Shown one piece after another: positions 17,273 to 27,253 of a stretch of 64,000 nt of DNA; within the stretch, counting starts at the first letter, position 1; each line of letters begins with the position of its first letter. Location of the stretch: NCBI RefSeq assembly GCF_002871795.1, contig NZ_PNHL01000007.1, positions 50,830 to 114,829 on the forward strand. The letters are read 5' to 3'. Made by a program: the position numbers and the translations under genes. The notes under the pieces were generated by a model. It had not been told where the DNA came from and did no database searches. It worked only from the letters and a program-made list of their open reading frames with translations. Source of the stretch: Brachybacterium sp. UMB0905 (GTDB lineage: Bacteria > Actinomycetota > Actinomycetes > Actinomycetales > Dermabacteraceae).

Positions 17273-17631
17273 CCCAGCAGCCCCGGCCAGATCTGACCCA
17301 GCCGGACCAGCAGCACGATGTCCACCAGTGCGGCGACGGCGATCACGACACTCCCCCAGCGGGTGCGCTCGAACAGCCCCGCCCAGGCACCGCCGATCAC
17401 CAGCAGAACCGCGGTCAGCAGGTACCCGTACAGGGTGATCGGATCCGGTGGGGTGTCGCCGCCGACGTCCCGCACGAGCACAGCGATCGCGAAGACCACC
17501 CAGGCCAGCGCCAGCAGCGCGGCCGCGCCCAGCAGGACGAGGTCCGCGGCGAGATCCTTCACCGCGTACAGCAGGCCGAGGCCGCTGGTGAGCACCGCCA
17601 GCACCACCACGGCGATGCTCAGCACCGTCAT
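17269..17631 (-). CDS. Small membrane protein, four predicted segments
   Basis: This 120-residue protein starts MTVLSIAVVVLAVLTSG and consists almost only of four hydrophobic segments (residues ~3-20, 28-50, 66-85 and 94-115). A short polar loop DVGGDTPPDPITLYG lies between the second and third. The start was chosen for its AAGGAG ribosome site 9 nt upstream; an upstream GTG/ATG reading would lengthen it by seven residues. It is the first gene of the unit ending in pyrD and is divergent from pepA. It is not recognised as a known family member. Confidence 0.72.
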   Translation of the reverse strand: MTVLSIAVVVLAVLTSGLGLLYAVKDLAADLVLLGAAALLALAWVVFAIAVLVRDVGGDTPPDPITLYGYLLTAVLLVIGGAWAGLFERTRWGSVVIAVAALVDIVLLVRLGQIWPGLLG

Positions 17632-17695
17632 CGATCCGTCTCCTTCCCGCACCGCGTACGGCGCGGCTTTGTGCGAGCTGTTCTCACATCGCCCC

Positions 17696-17701
17696 TACGA
17701 T
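17696..17701 (+). promoter_or_regulatory. -10 box TACGAT of pepA, leaderless spacing
   Basis: TACGAT is followed by AGAGGC and the ATG of pepA, which puts the expected transcription start on the A of the start codon. Confidence 0.6.
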
Positions 17702-17707
17702 AGAGGC

Positions 17708-19174
17708 ATGTCCATGATCACTCTGACCGACACGTCCCTGTCCGATGTCAGCACCGATGTGCTGATTCTCCCGCTGGTGGCCGGCGCCGATGACGCCCCG
17801 GCGACCGTGCCGGGCTCCCCCGAGCTCTCCGAGGCGATCGCCGCGCTGGAGCCCTCCGCGAGCCGCGGCGATCTGCTGCGCATCCCGTCCGCCTCCCTCG
17901 TGGCGGCGAAGTCCGTGCTCCTGGTGGGCGTGGGCGAGAAGGAGCTCAGCGCCGTCGAGGCCGAGGATCTGCGCCTGGCCTTCGGTGCTGCGACCCGCTC
18001 CCTCGCCGGTACGACCTCCGCAGCGATCGCTCTGCCCGGCGGTTCCGCCGAGCAGCTTGCCGCCGCTCTCGAGGGTGCGGCGCTGGGCGCCTATGCCTTC
18101 ACCGCCCACAAGACCGGCACCGGGGACAAGGCCCCGAAGGCCCCGCTGGCCGAGATCCATGTCGTGACCGATGGTGAGACCTCCCTCGAGACCGCTGTGC
18201 AGCGCGCCGAGGTGCTCGCCGATGTCGTCACCATCGTCCGTGACCTCGTGAACACCCCGCCGAACCTGCTGTACCCCGCGGAGTTCGCGCGCCGCGCCGA
18301 GGAGCATGTCAAGGACCTGCCCATCGAGGTGACGGTCCTGGATGAGAAGCAGCTCGCCGAGGGCGGCTACGGCGGCATCGTCGGCGTGGGCCAGGGCTCC
18401 ACCCGCCCGCCCCGCCTGGTCAAGCTCGAGTACGCGCCCACCGGTGCCACCCGCTCCGTGTCCCTCGTGGGCAAGGGCATCACCTTCGACACCGGCGGCA
18501 TCTCGCTCAAGCCCGCCGCGGGCATGGATGACATGACCTCCGATATGACCGGTGCGGCCACCGTCCTGGGCGCCACGGTCGGCGCCGCGAAGCTGGGCCT
18601 GGACGTGCGGGTCACCACCTTCCTGGCGCTCGCCGAGAACATGCCCGGCGGCGGTGCGCAGCGCCCCGGTGACGTGGTCACCATGCGCAACGGCATGACC
18701 GTCGAGGTGCTCAACACCGACGCTGAGGGCCGCATGGTCATGGCCGACGCCCTGGTGGACGCCGCTGCAACCGAGCCCGACCTGCTGATGGACGTCGCCA
18801 CCCTGACCGGCGCGGCCGTGGTGGCCCTCGGCACCCGCACCGCCGGCGTGATGGGCTGCGAGGACGCCCGCGAGAAGGTGCTGGCCGCCGCTCGCACCTC
18901 CGGCGAACCGTTCTGGCCGCTACCGTTCCCCAGCGAGCTGCGCGCCGACCTCACCGGCCGCGTCGCGGATCTGCGCAACATCGGCGAGCGTCCCGGCGGC
19001 GCCCTGTCCGCCGGGATCTTCCTGAAGGAGTTCGTCGGCGAGACCCAGTGGGCGCACATCGACATCGCCGGTCCCGCCTTCACCGCCAAGCCGCTGGGCT
19101 ACATGGGCAAGGGCGCCACGGGCATGTCCGTCCGCACCGTCCTGCAGGTGATCGAGGACATGGCCGGGAAGTGA
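17708..19174 (+). CDS. pepA: Leucyl aminopeptidase (M17)
   Basis: PepA removes N-terminal residues from peptides with a two-metal centre and forms cytosolic hexamers. The 488-residue protein has a variable N-terminal domain (1-160) and the M17 catalytic domain. The metal and active-site motifs are GKGITFDTGGISLKP, followed by MDDMTSDMTGAA and the M17 signature NTDAEGRMVMADAL. GGALSAGIFLKEFV is present near the end. The ATG at 17708 is the first in frame after the TACGAT box. It is divergent from the membrane-protein/pyrD unit. The motifs are intact, so it should be active. Confidence 0.95.
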   Translation: MSMITLTDTSLSDVSTDVLILPLVAGADDAPATVPGSPELSEAIAALEPSASRGDLLRIPSASLVAAKSVLLVGVGEKELSAVEAEDLRLAFGAATRSLAGTTSAAIALPGGSAEQLAAALEGAALGAYAFTAHKTGTGDKAPKAPLAEIHVVTDGETSLETAVQRAEVLADVVTIVRDLVNTPPNLLYPAEFARRAEEHVKDLPIEVTVLDEKQLAEGGYGGIVGVGQGSTRPPRLVKLEYAPTGATRSVSLVGKGITFDTGGISLKPAAGMDDMTSDMTGAATVLGATVGAAKLGLDVRVTTFLALAENMPGGGAQRPGDVVTMRNGMTVEVLNTDAEGRMVMADALVDAAATEPDLLMDVATLTGAAVVALGTRTAGVMGCEDAREKVLAAARTSGEPFWPLPFPSELRADLTGRVADLRNIGERPGGALSAGIFLKEFVGETQWAHIDIAGPAFTAKPLGYMGKGATGMSVRTVLQVIEDMAGK

Positions 19175-19279
19175 ACCGCGCGACCCTTGACGTCCGGACG
19201 GCGAGACCCGAAGTGAGCGAGAGCCCACATCGGCGCTGACCGATCGGCCAACCGGACGTGGCGGCGTCGCCTGGTGCCC

Positions 19280-19285
19280 TAGCAT
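19280..19285 (+). promoter_or_regulatory. -10 box TAGCAT, candidate promoter of lpd
   Basis: TAGCAT lies about 80 nt upstream of the lpd GTG and would give a leader of ~73 nt. It is not supported by a -35 element. Confidence 0.35.
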
Positions 19286-19364
19286 GGGGTGCGCAGGCGG
19301 CGCCGTCGGTCATTCCCGGCCCCAGGTCGCCGCGGAGACAACGCACACACCGAGGAGCTCACAG

Positions 19365-20768
<1,404 letters not shown>

Positions 20769-20792
20769 GCCACTCCAGAAGGAGAGATGAAC

Positions 20793-22559
20793 ATGTCCGA
20801 AACCGTGAAGATGCCGGCTCTCGGTGAGTCCGTCACCGAGGGCACCGTCACCCGCTGGCTGAAGTCCGTCGGCGACACCGTCGAGGTGGACGAGCCGCTG
20901 CTCGAGGTCTCCACCGACAAGGTGGACACCGAGATTCCCTCCCCCGTGGCGGGCACCATCGAGAAGATCCTGGTCGAGGAGGACGAAGACGCCGAGGTCG
21001 GCGCCGACCTCGTCATCATCGGCGACGGCTCCGGCTCCGAGGACTCCGGGTCCGATGACTCCGGTGCCGATCAGAGCGAGGAGAAGGGCGAGAATCTCGC
21101 CGACGACGAGACCACCGCCCCCTCCACGGCGCAGGAGACCCCGGCTGGCGAGGCTGAGAAGCCCGCCGAGGCTGAGCAGGACTCCTCCGGTGGCTCCGCG
21201 GAGGGCCAGGAGGTCACGATGCCGGCGCTCGGCGAGTCCGTGACCGAGGGCACCGTGACCCGCTGGCTCAAGGAGGTCGGCGAGGAGGTCGAGGTCGACG
21301 AGCCGCTGCTCGAGGTCTCCACCGACAAGGTCGACACCGAGATCCCCTCCCCCGTGGCCGGCACCCTGCTGGAGATCAAGGTCGGCGAGGACGAGGACGC
21401 CGAGGTCGGCGCGGTCCTGGCGATCGTCGGCTCCGGTGATGCCGCTGCGGCGACGCCGGCCGACGACTCCTCTGAGAAGGCGGCCGAGGAGCCCACGCAG
21501 GAGGAGAAGCCGAAGCAGGAGGAGGAGAAGGCTGAGCAGGCGGAGGCCCCTGCGAAGGAGGAGAAGAAGCAGGAGCAGAGCGCCCCGGCCCCGCAGGCTG
21601 CGGACTCCGTCTCCGGCGCCGAGTCCTCCGGCTACGTCACCCCGCTGGTGCGCAAGATGGCCGCCGATGCCGGCGTGGACCTTTCCTCCGTGAAGGGCAC
21701 CGGGCTGGGCGGTCGCATCCGCAAGCAGGACGTCCAGGAGGCGATCGACGCCCAGAAGTCTGCGACCGAGGCGCCCGCCGCGGCCCCGTCCCAGGCTCCG
21801 GCCGCCGCTGCGAAAGCCGCGCCGACGGTCGAGGTGTCCTCCAAGCGGGGCACCGAGGAGAAGATGCCGCGCATCCGCAAGGTCATCGGCCAGCGGATGG
21901 TGGAGTCCCTGCACGGCATGGCGCAGCTGACCACCGCGGTCGAGGTGGACCTCACCCGCATCGCGAAGCTGCGTGCCCGTGCCAAGGAGGATTTCGCGGC
22001 CCGGGAGGGTGCGAAGCTCACCTACCTGCCGTTCCTCATGATGGCTGCGGTGGAGGCGCTCAAGGTCTACCCGCAGCTGAACTCCACCATCGAGGGCGAC
22101 AAGATCGTGTACCACGGCGCCGAGCACATCGGCATGGCCGCGGATACCGAGCGTGGCCTGGTGGTGCCGGTCATCAAGAACGCGGGCGACCTGAACCTGG
22201 CGGGCCTGGCCCGGCAGATCGGCGACCTCGGTGCGAAGGCGAAGGGCAACAAGCTCGTTCCGGATGATCTGCAGGGTGCGACCTTCACCATCACCAACAC
22301 CGGCTCCGGCGGTGCGCTGTGGGACACCCCCATCGTGCCCGCCCCGCAGGTGGGCATCCTTGGCACCGGCACCATCACCAAGCGTCCCGCGGTGGTGCAG
22401 AACGCCGAGGGTGATGACACCATCGCGATCCGCTCGATGATGTACCTGTTCCTCTCCTACGACCACCGCATGGTCGACGGCGGCGACGCCGCCCGCTTCC
22501 TCACCTACATGAAGAAGCGTCTCGAGGAGGGTGCGTTCGAGGCCGAGCTCGGTCTCTGA
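20793..22559 (+). CDS. sucB: Dihydrolipoamide acyltransferase (E2) with two lipoyl domains
   Basis: E2 is the core acyltransferase of the 2-oxoacid dehydrogenase complexes. The 588-residue protein has two nearly identical lipoyl domains (residues ~3-76 and ~140-213), each with the lipoylated lysine in STDKVDTEIPSP. Acidic Ala/Glu/Lys linkers follow, then an E3/E1-binding domain (~275-312, VTPLVRKMAADAGVD...GRIRKQDV). The CoA acyltransferase domain ends with the catalytic SYDHRMVDGGDAA motif. In corynebacteria the SucB-like E2 serves AceE as well; the same sharing is plausible here because no other E2 is seen. The second of two ATGs was chosen because AAGGAG lies 8 nt upstream; 20787 is the alternative. 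A strong terminator follows. Confidence 0.93.
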   Translation: MSETVKMPALGESVTEGTVTRWLKSVGDTVEVDEPLLEVSTDKVDTEIPSPVAGTIEKILVEEDEDAEVGADLVIIGDGSGSEDSGSDDSGADQSEEKGENLADDETTAPSTAQETPAGEAEKPAEAEQDSSGGSAEGQEVTMPALGESVTEGTVTRWLKEVGEEVEVDEPLLEVSTDKVDTEIPSPVAGTLLEIKVGEDEDAEVGAVLAIVGSGDAAAATPADDSSEKAAEEPTQEEKPKQEEEKAEQAEAPAKEEKKQEQSAPAPQAADSVSGAESSGYVTPLVRKMAADAGVDLSSVKGTGLGGRIRKQDVQEAIDAQKSATEAPAAAPSQAPAAAAKAAPTVEVSSKRGTEEKMPRIRKVIGQRMVESLHGMAQLTTAVEVDLTRIAKLRARAKEDFAAREGAKLTYLPFLMMAAVEALKVYPQLNSTIEGDKIVYHGAEHIGMAADTERGLVVPVIKNAGDLNLAGLARQIGDLGAKAKGNKLVPDDLQGATFTITNTGSGGALWDTPIVPAPQVGILGTGTITKRPAVVQNAEGDDTIAIRSMMYLFLSYDHRMVDGGDAARFLTYMKKRLEEGAFEAELGL

Positions 22560-22617
22560 GCCGCGCTGACCCGCGCAGGAACGGTTCGCCGCCCTTAAGG
22601 CGGTGAGGCCACACTCG

Positions 22618-22654
22618 AGAGGGCCCCGGCACCGCATCGGTGCCGGGGCCCTCT
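22618..22654. terminator. Bidirectional terminator between E2 gene and pseudokinase gene
   Basis: A perfect 16-bp stem (AGAGGGCCCCGGCACC against GGTGCCGGGGCCCTCT) with a 5-nt GCATC loop lies between two convergent genes. Confidence 0.8.
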
Positions 22655-22658
22655 GCGC

Positions 22659-23915
22659 TCAGGAACTCGCGGGGCTGACCTCCACAATCCGCCACTGGTC
22701 GTGATCCCAGATGAGCTCGATCCGTACCGACGCAGGCTGCGTCGCCGGGACGATCGTCTCGTGATCCGCGGCGGTGATGACCGTGTGCTCCTCGGTCGAG
22801 GTCACCGCGGCGATGACCGCCCGCCCCTGGGCATCCGGGGCCTGGATCAGCTCCGCCTGATGGATCACCGGGCCACCGCCCCGCACCGTCGCTCCCTCGT
22901 AGGCGGTGCGCACCGCCTCGTCGTCGGAGGCAGCCACCGACCCCGGCAGGGCCGGTGAGACGTCCGCCAGACCGGTGACGTAGGCGTGACGTGCTCCCGC
23001 GAGCTCCGCCGCCAGGGCCCACGGGTCGTTGATCGCCGGCACGGGCTCAGCATCCGGCGTTGATGCACCGCGCGAGGCCGGGGCCGGGGGCGCTGCGATG
23101 CTCACAGCCGGATCTCGCAGGACCCACCAGGTGCCACCCCCGGCCACAGCCAGGGCGAGTACCACAAGGGCGGACAGCACAGCGGTGCGGCGATAAACCG
23201 GGTCTGCGAGGACACGCCGCACCGCCGCCGTGGCACCGCTGCCCGTACGTCGCGCGCTGCGTGAGGCCGTGCGGGGCTGCGGAAGCGGACGGAGCTGGGA
23301 CTCCTCCCCGTGATCAGCATCGGACTGCTGCAGATGTGGTGCTTCTGGTATCGGTGCGACCAGCACATCAGGATCGGGCCCGCGGTCGTGGATGCGGCGC
23401 CGCAGAGTCCGGTCCTGATCCCCGAGGACGCTGTCGATCCAGCGCCGGTCCTCCAGCTGCGCCCGCACGGACGAGGATTCTCGCAGTCCCCGTAGATCGG
23501 TGACGAGAACGCTCCCCTCGGCCCGGACCCCAATCCCGCCGCCCGGGGCGGCGCCGAGCACCCAGCCGCGCTCATGCAGAGCCTTAAGCAGCTCCTCGAG
23601 CTCCGCGCGGATCTGCCGCGAGGCCTCCCGCTCCGCGGTCGCGGGATCTGTGGCCGCGGCGACCCGTCGGCCTTGGCGGCGCCGCAGCGGCGGAGCGGTC
23701 TCGCGCACGTACCCGTCGGCCTCGACCTCGAGCACGCACGGGGCGGCGTTGATTCCGGCGACCTCGAGGGCCGCCAGCAGCGTCTGCTCCGCCCGGACGG
23801 CGCGCTCCCCCGCTGGTGCTGTGGCGCGCACCCGCAGTGCGCGCTCGCACCCCGGCGGACCGATCAGCTCCTCGCTGCGCTCCGTCGCCCCTGACATCCC
23901 GTGCCTGTGCTCCAT
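22659..23915 (-). CDS. Pseudokinase-like single-pass membrane protein
   Basis: This 418-residue protein has the layout of an actinobacterial membrane Ser/Thr kinase. A cytosolic N-terminal half (1-~165), a Pro/Arg/Ser-rich linker, one membrane segment (~242-265, TAVLSALVVLALAVAGGGTWW) and an extracellular half of ~145 residues follow in order. The segment LKALHERGWVLGAAPGGGIGVRA then VLVTDLRGLRES sits where a kinase would have the HRD catalytic loop and DFG; both motifs are lost, and no Gly-rich loop or VAIK lysine is visible. The C-terminal half ends RIELIWDHDQWRIVEVSPASS, resembling lipoprotein-like DUF sensor domains. It is convergent with the E2 gene. The start could also be the ATG six codons later. 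The catalytic loss is seen; the kinase ancestry is inference. Confidence 0.65.
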   Translation of the reverse strand: MEHRHGMSGATERSEELIGPPGCERALRVRATAPAGERAVRAEQTLLAALEVAGINAAPCVLEVEADGYVRETAPPLRRRQGRRVAAATDPATAEREASRQIRAELEELLKALHERGWVLGAAPGGGIGVRAEGSVLVTDLRGLRESSSVRAQLEDRRWIDSVLGDQDRTLRRRIHDRGPDPDVLVAPIPEAPHLQQSDADHGEESQLRPLPQPRTASRSARRTGSGATAAVRRVLADPVYRRTAVLSALVVLALAVAGGGTWWVLRDPAVSIAAPPAPASRGASTPDAEPVPAINDPWALAAELAGARHAYVTGLADVSPALPGSVAASDDEAVRTAYEGATVRGGGPVIHQAELIQAPDAQGRAVIAAVTSTEEHTVITAADHETIVPATQPASVRIELIWDHDQWRIVEVSPASS

Positions 23916-23983
23916 GTGCCCAGTGTGCGCCCGGGACTCCGGACAGCCCCTCGGTCATCCACAATCCGCAGGTCGCAGCGATG

Positions 23984-23989
23984 TAGGCT
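23984..23989 (+). promoter_or_regulatory. -10 box TAGGCT of lipB, leaderless spacing
   Basis: TAGGCT is followed by GGGTCG and the GTG start codon of lipB, which is exactly 6 nt away. Confidence 0.6.
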
Positions 23990-23995
23990 GGGTCG

Positions 23996-24694
23996 GTGCT
24001 CGATGTTATCCGCCTTGGTTTCAGCGAAGAGATCCCCGGCGGGGATCGCCACGAGGAGTTCTCGCTTCCGCCCGGCCCCGTGGACTACCGCACCGCCTGG
24101 GACATCCAGCGGCGCCTGCACGCCGAGGTCGTCGCCGGGGAGCGGCCGGACACGCTGCTGCTGCTCGAACATCAGCCGGTGTACACCGCCGGGAAGCTCA
24201 CCGCCGATCACGAACGTCCCCGCGATGGCGCGGAGGTCGTGGACATCGACCGCGGCGGCAAGCTCACCTGGCACGGACCGCAGCAGCTGGTCGGCTACCC
24301 GATCGTGAAGCTGCCGGTGCCGATCGACGTCGTCGGCTTCGTGCGCGCCATCGAGCAGACCATCATCGGTGTCTGCAGCGATCTGGGGCTGCAGACCTGT
24401 GCGGTCGAAGGGCGCAGCGGCGTGTGGGTGCGCCGTCCGGGTGAGGAGGACCGGAAGGTCTGCGCGATCGGGCTGCGCGTATCCAAACGCGCCACGATGC
24501 ATGGCTTCGCCTTGAACTGCGCCAATGATCTCTCGTGGGCCAGCAATGTGATCCCCTGCGGGATCGATGACGCGGGAGTGACCTCCCTCAGCCAGGAGCT
24601 GGGACGGCGCGTGCCCGTCGCCGCCGTGATCGACCCGGTGGCAGCCGCGATGACGGATCTCGTGGCGCACCGCACCTCGCAGCGGGCTTCCTGA
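23996..24694 (+). CDS. lipB: Lipoyl(octanoyl) transferase
   Basis: LipB moves octanoate from octanoyl-ACP to the lipoyl domains of E2 and H-protein, the first step of lipoate synthesis. The 232-residue protein has [14 protein letters not shown] near residue 60, the family signature [17 protein letters not shown] near 85-101 and GVWV near 143. The catalytic pair is the lysine in [10 protein letters not shown] and the Cys in NVIPCGIDD near 185. The GTG start is set by the TAGGCT box 6 nt upstream and by homology. It is followed by lipA after 61 nt and lies just downstream of the E2 and E3 genes that its product serves. Confidence 0.95.
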   Translation: MLDVIRLGFSEEIPGGDRHEEFSLPPGPVDYRTAWDIQRRLHAEVVAGERPDTLLLLEHQPVYTAGKLTADHERPRDGAEVVDIDRGGKLTWHGPQQLVGYPIVKLPVPIDVVGFVRAIEQTIIGVCSDLGLQTCAVEGRSGVWVRRPGEEDRKVCAIGLRVSKRATMHGFALNCANDLSWASNVIPCGIDDAGVTSLSQELGRRVPVAAVIDPVAAAMTDLVAHRTSQRAS

Positions 24695-24755
24695 GCAGCC
24701 CCATCGGCCCGTTCATCTATAGACTCATAGAATCCAGCAGTGAGGAGGCTCCAGG

Positions 24756-25778
24756 GTGACCATCGCCCCCGAAGGACGTCGCATGATGCGCATCGAGGCC
24801 CGCAATGCCGCGGTGCCGATCGAGCGCAAGCCGGAGTGGATCAAGACCCGCGCCGTCATGGGTCCGGAGTACAGCGCCATGAAGAAGCGGGTGCACGGCC
24901 AGGGCCTGCACACCGTCTGCGAGGAAGCCGGCTGCCCCAACATCTTCGAATGCTGGGAGGACCGCGAGGCCACGTTCCTCATCGGCGGGGACACCTGTAC
25001 GCGCCGCTGCGACTTCTGCAACATCGCCACCGGCAAGCCGCAGCCCGTGGATCCGATGGAGCCGTTCAAGGTGGCCCAGCAGGTCAAGGAGATGGGCCTG
25101 CGCTACTCCACCATCACCGGTGTGGCGCGCGATGACCTGGCCGATGGTGCCGCGGGCCTGTTCGCGAAGACCTGCGAGCAGATCCACGCGATGAACCCCG
25201 GCACCGGGGTCGAGCTGCTGATCGATGACATCAAGGGCGACGGCGAGGCGCTCGAGCAGGTGTTCGCCGCGCAGCCCGAGGTGTTCGCCCACAACCTCGA
25301 GACCGTCCCGCGGATCTTCAAGCGGATCCGCCCCGCCTTCCGCTACGAGCGGTCGCTGGACGTGATCACGATGGGCAAGGACGCCGGGATGATCACCAAG
25401 TCCAACCTGATCCTGGGCATGGGTGAGACCACCGAGGAGATCCTCGAGTCGCTGCAGCGTCTGCACGATGCAGGCTGCGACATCATCACGATCACCCAGT
25501 ACATGCGGCCCTCGAAGCTCCACCATCCGATCGACCGCTGGGTCAAGCCGCAGGAGTTCGTGGAGCTGTCCGAGGCCGCTCAGGAGATGGGTTTCCTGGC
25601 CGTCATGGCGGGGCCGATGGTGCGCTCCTCCTACCGGGCCGGGAAGCTGTGGGCGCAGGCCATGCGCAAGCTGGGCCGGGAGATCCCCGAGAATTTGCGC
25701 CACCTCGACTCCGATCAGCCCGCTCGGCAGGAGGCGGCCGCCGTGGTCGCCCGCCAGAACCAGTCCCAGGCGTCCTGA
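24756..25778 (+). CDS. lipA: Lipoyl synthase (radical SAM)
   Basis: LipA inserts two sulfurs into protein-bound octanoyl groups using two 4Fe-4S clusters. The auxiliary cluster is bound by the N-terminal [12 protein letters not shown] motif near residues 52-63. The radical SAM cluster is bound by CTRRCDFC near 84-91, and the RSSY motif (VRSSYRAG) near 290 supplies the Ser ligand of the auxiliary cluster. The 340-residue length is normal. The GTG start has GAGGAG nearby; a second start (ATG at 24783) is possible. It overlaps no other gene and is followed after 26 nt by the DUF4191 gene, so the three genes are probably co-transcribed. Confidence 0.96.
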   Translation: MTIAPEGRRMMRIEARNAAVPIERKPEWIKTRAVMGPEYSAMKKRVHGQGLHTVCEEAGCPNIFECWEDREATFLIGGDTCTRRCDFCNIATGKPQPVDPMEPFKVAQQVKEMGLRYSTITGVARDDLADGAAGLFAKTCEQIHAMNPGTGVELLIDDIKGDGEALEQVFAAQPEVFAHNLETVPRIFKRIRPAFRYERSLDVITMGKDAGMITKSNLILGMGETTEEILESLQRLHDAGCDIITITQYMRPSKLHHPIDRWVKPQEFVELSEAAQEMGFLAVMAGPMVRSSYRAGKLWAQAMRKLGREIPENLRHLDSDQPARQEAAAVVARQNQSQAS

Positions 25779-25804
25779 CGCCCGCCCGCCCTCGAGAGGA
25801 CCCC

Positions 25805-26572
25805 ATGGCCCGCCGCTCCCCCAGCACGCCCGCGAAGGGCTCCGCGAAGACCACGAAGAACGCTGCGAAGACGTCCACGGACGGTCAGAAGAAGCCCGGT
25901 CGCTTCAAGCAGATCATCGAGGTCTTCAAGTACACGCAGGAGATGGATCGCTCCACCCTGCCGATGATGCTGCTGGCGATGGCCGCGTCGATCGCCGTGG
26001 GCCTGCTGGTCACCTGGCTGGTGTTCAACAGCCCCTGGTACGGCGTCTTCATGGGCCTGATGGTGGGTCTGCTGATCGCGATGCTGATCCTGGCCCGCAA
26101 GGCCGAACGCGCCGCCTTTGCCCGCATCAAAGGGCAGCCCGGTGCGGCGCTCGCGGCGATGCAGTCCATCAGGCGCGGGTGGAACGTCGAGGACGAGCCG
26201 GTGCAGATCGATCCGCGCTCGCAGAAGATGCTCTTCCGTGCTTCCGGACGGTCGGGCGTGGCGATCGTGGCGGAGGATTCCTCCGCGATCTCGATGCGGC
26301 TGCTGGAGAAGGAGCGGCGCGCGATCCGGCGCGTGCTGCAGCATGACAGCGTGCCGGTGCACCAGATCGTGGTGGGCGACGGCGATGGCGAGGTGCCGCT
26401 GCACAAGCTGTCCAGCTACATGCAGCGCATGAAGAAGCCGCTGACCAAGAGCGAGGGAGCGGCGGTCTCGCAGCGGCTGAATGTGCTGCATCGCTCGCTG
26501 CGCCAGTCCATGCCCAAGGGCATCGATCCGATGCGCGCCCGCCCCAACCGCAAGGCGATGCGCGGACGCTGA
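25805..26572 (+). CDS. DUF4191 family membrane protein
   Basis: This 255-residue protein matches the actinobacterial DUF4191 family, usually encoded downstream of lipA. It has a Lys/Ala/Thr-rich N-terminus (residues 1-35) and the RFKQIIEVFKYTQEMDRSTLP segment. Two membrane helices lie near 56-76 and 80-98, and a cytosolic C-terminal domain contains IKGQPGAALAAMQSIRRGW and a basic tail RPNRKAMRGR. The ATG has GAGAGGA upstream. Its function is unknown; the constant lipA linkage may hint at a link with lipoylation or membrane lipids, but that is inference. Confidence 0.9.
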   Translation: MARRSPSTPAKGSAKTTKNAAKTSTDGQKKPGRFKQIIEVFKYTQEMDRSTLPMMLLAMAASIAVGLLVTWLVFNSPWYGVFMGLMVGLLIAMLILARKAERAAFARIKGQPGAALAAMQSIRRGWNVEDEPVQIDPRSQKMLFRASGRSGVAIVAEDSSAISMRLLEKERRAIRRVLQHDSVPVHQIVVGDGDGEVPLHKLSSYMQRMKKPLTKSEGAAVSQRLNVLHRSLRQSMPKGIDPMRARPNRKAMRGR

Positions 26573-26651
26573 GACGCTGCCGGGGCGCGGGCAGCAGAGC
26601 CGTTGGGAAGCGTCGGGCTGCAGGCCCGGTGGGGAGCAGAGCCCTTTGGGT

Positions 26652-27086
26652 TCAGAGCCGGACGGCGGCGGTACCGGCGACCACATCCTGCAGGGGCTGC
26701 GCATCACGGTTGTAGACCACAGCCGGCAGCAGGAGGAGCATCAGCGTTGTGCGCACCGTGGCGCGCAGCAGCATCGGGGAGCGCCCGCGCACCGGCACCA
26801 CCTTCACGCGCGTGAGGAACTGCCCGGGGGTCGCCCCGAACAGCGTCAGGAACAGCACGTTGATCACGGCGAACAGCACCAGGTCCGCGAGGGCGGCGCC
26901 GTCGAAGACGAGCGCGGAGATCCCCAGGCACAGCGCCCAGTCCAGGACCAGCGCCAGCGGGCGACGCCAGAACGGGGCCACCGACCCCGATCCGGTGGCG
27001 GGCAGTCCGAGCGCGGAGCCCTTGACGTAGCCCTCCTCACCGGGAGCGCCGTCCATCCACGAGCCCAGGTCCTTGCGATCGATCAC
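26652..27086 (-). CDS. RDD family membrane protein
   Basis: This 144-residue protein has the RDD pattern: RRPLALVLDWALCLGIS (Arg and Asp within the first helix) near residues 41-57, and GATPGQFLTRVKVVPVRG, the conserved loop after the second helix. A third helix (TTLMLLLLPAVVY) precedes the tail. RDD proteins are poorly understood; some affect ion homeostasis. It sits upstream of glnA in divergent orientation, an order often seen in actinobacteria. The GTG start is fixed by a TAGGCT box 6 nt upstream. Confidence 0.88.
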   Translation of the reverse strand: MIDRKDLGSWMDGAPGEEGYVKGSALGLPATGSGSVAPFWRRPLALVLDWALCLGISALVFDGAALADLVLFAVINVLFLTLFGATPGQFLTRVKVVPVRGRSPMLLRATVRTTLMLLLLPAVVYNRDAQPLQDVVAGTAAVRL

Positions 27087-27092
27087 GCCGGT

Positions 27093-27098
27093 AGCCTA
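27093..27098 (-). promoter_or_regulatory. -10 box TAGGCT of the RDD gene, leaderless spacing
   Basis: On the minus strand TAGGCT is followed by ACCGGC and the GTG start codon. Confidence 0.55.
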
Positions 27099-27149
27099 TC
27101 TGGCTGACCTGGACATTTCGCGCCGTGCTCGGTGAGCGCGCGGCGGCTC

Positions 27150-27155
27150 TAAAAT
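27150..27155 (+). promoter_or_regulatory. -10 box TAAAAT, candidate glnA promoter
   Basis: TAAAAT is a near-consensus -10 box about 100 nt upstream of glnA in otherwise G+C-rich sequence. The predicted leader is ~92 nt. No clear GlnR or AmtR operator was recognised by eye. Confidence 0.45.
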
Positions 27156-27253
27156 GGATTCACCCGTCGGCTCGGCGAGCGTCGGCCGCGGGGACCCGCC
27201 CTACGGGGTGACGATCTGGACGACACGCGCCCGACGGCGCGGATGGAGGAGCC

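Noticed and set aside
19189..19259. Two 8-bp complementary arms (ACGTCCGG / CCGGACGT) ~55 nt apart downstream of pepA
   Set aside because: The arms are short, far apart and have no T-run, so a real terminator is doubtful.
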